DNA from: Rhodospirillales bacterium
Lineage (GTDB): Bacteria > Pseudomonadota > Alphaproteobacteria > Acetobacterales > Acetobacteraceae
Direction of reading: 5' to 3'
DNA: 43,830 bases
NCBI GenBank assembly: GCA_025359905.1
Contig: JANYDF010000137.1
Span: forward strand, 1 to 43,830
Part shown: piece by piece, positions 43,781 to 43,830 of the stretch
Numbering within the stretch: position 1 is the first letter of the stretch
Layout of the letters: each line of letters starts with the position of its first letter
Program-made: the position numbers and the translations under genes
Notes under the pieces: generated by a model
Seen by the model: only the letters and a program-made list of their open reading frames with translations
The model's database searches: none
What the model was told of the DNA's origin: nothing

Positions 43781-43830
43781 CCGGAACAGCGTCACATCGC
43801 GCTGCGGGCGGTCCTCCAACTCCATCGTGG
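43769..43830 (-). CDS. C-terminal end of an unidentified gene (partial)
   Basis: The minus strand has an open frame from the window edge to a TAG at 43769-43771 that ends MELEDRPQRDVTLFRLAA. The sequence looks coding (normal amino-acid mix, no rare runs), but only about 20 residues are visible, so no family can be given. It overlaps the MFS gene tail to tail by 12 bases. Confidence 0.35.
   Translation of the reverse strand, partial: TMELEDRPQRDVTLFRLAA

Overview
The window is about 44 kb of very GC-rich DNA with dense, mostly short-spaced genes. It looks like a chromosome segment of an alphaproteobacterium, most likely of the Rhodospirillales/Acetobacteraceae type. The pointers are the ispH-thrB-rnhA gene order, a SigF/NrsF sigma/anti-sigma pair, a PQQ-dependent XoxF-type dehydrogenase with its own XoxJ and XoxG, and many multi-domain glycosyltransferases. 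No tRNA, rRNA, CRISPR array, transposase or phage gene was seen. No stretch longer than about 300 bases lacks a gene; the longest gap is 8842-9127.

Left part (1-7714): a leftward run copA - monooxygenase-like - glutathionyl-hydroquinone reductase - LysE-type exporter - dimethylargininase (cut by the window edge). It diverges from a small CopZ-like copper chaperone. Tail-to-tail with copZ lies nrsF, translationally coupled to sigF. Divergent from sigF is a thioredoxin-like gene plus a CcdA-like membrane reductant carrier, preceded by a perfect match to the SigF promoter consensus as I remember it (GTAACC-N16-CGAA). Together this reads as a metal and thiol stress block.

Middle-left part (7780-16273): a lone RutA-type pyrimidine oxygenase; a xoxF-xoxJ-xoxG operon whose dehydrogenase carries the Asp-x-Asp signature of lanthanide enzymes and whose start is preceded by a 7-codon in-frame mini-ORF; an Asp/Glu racemase family protein; and an orphan cytoplasmic histidine kinase with six tandem PAS modules.

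Right part (16281-41512): a large cell-surface glycan region. It holds a radical SAM protein, several fused methyltransferase/glycosyltransferase proteins, an NAD-dependent sugar dehydratase/reductase, hldE, a fused sugar-phosphate nucleotidyltransferase/GmhB-like phosphatase, an aldolase-like protein and a PfkB sugar kinase. Housekeeping genes (rnhA, thrB, ispH), an MgtC-like protein, a sterol desaturase family protein and an AT-rich orphan gene are interspersed. A small repeated domain of about 70 residues (G-L..GW-W-x-P .. DL..G-DG-HGF..LP) occurs at least four times in three proteins here, including the radical SAM protein, and may mark them as one assembly system.

Right end (41517-43830): a glutathione S-transferase, a small DUF4160/DUF2442-like protein, an MFS exporter and the tail of one more gene.
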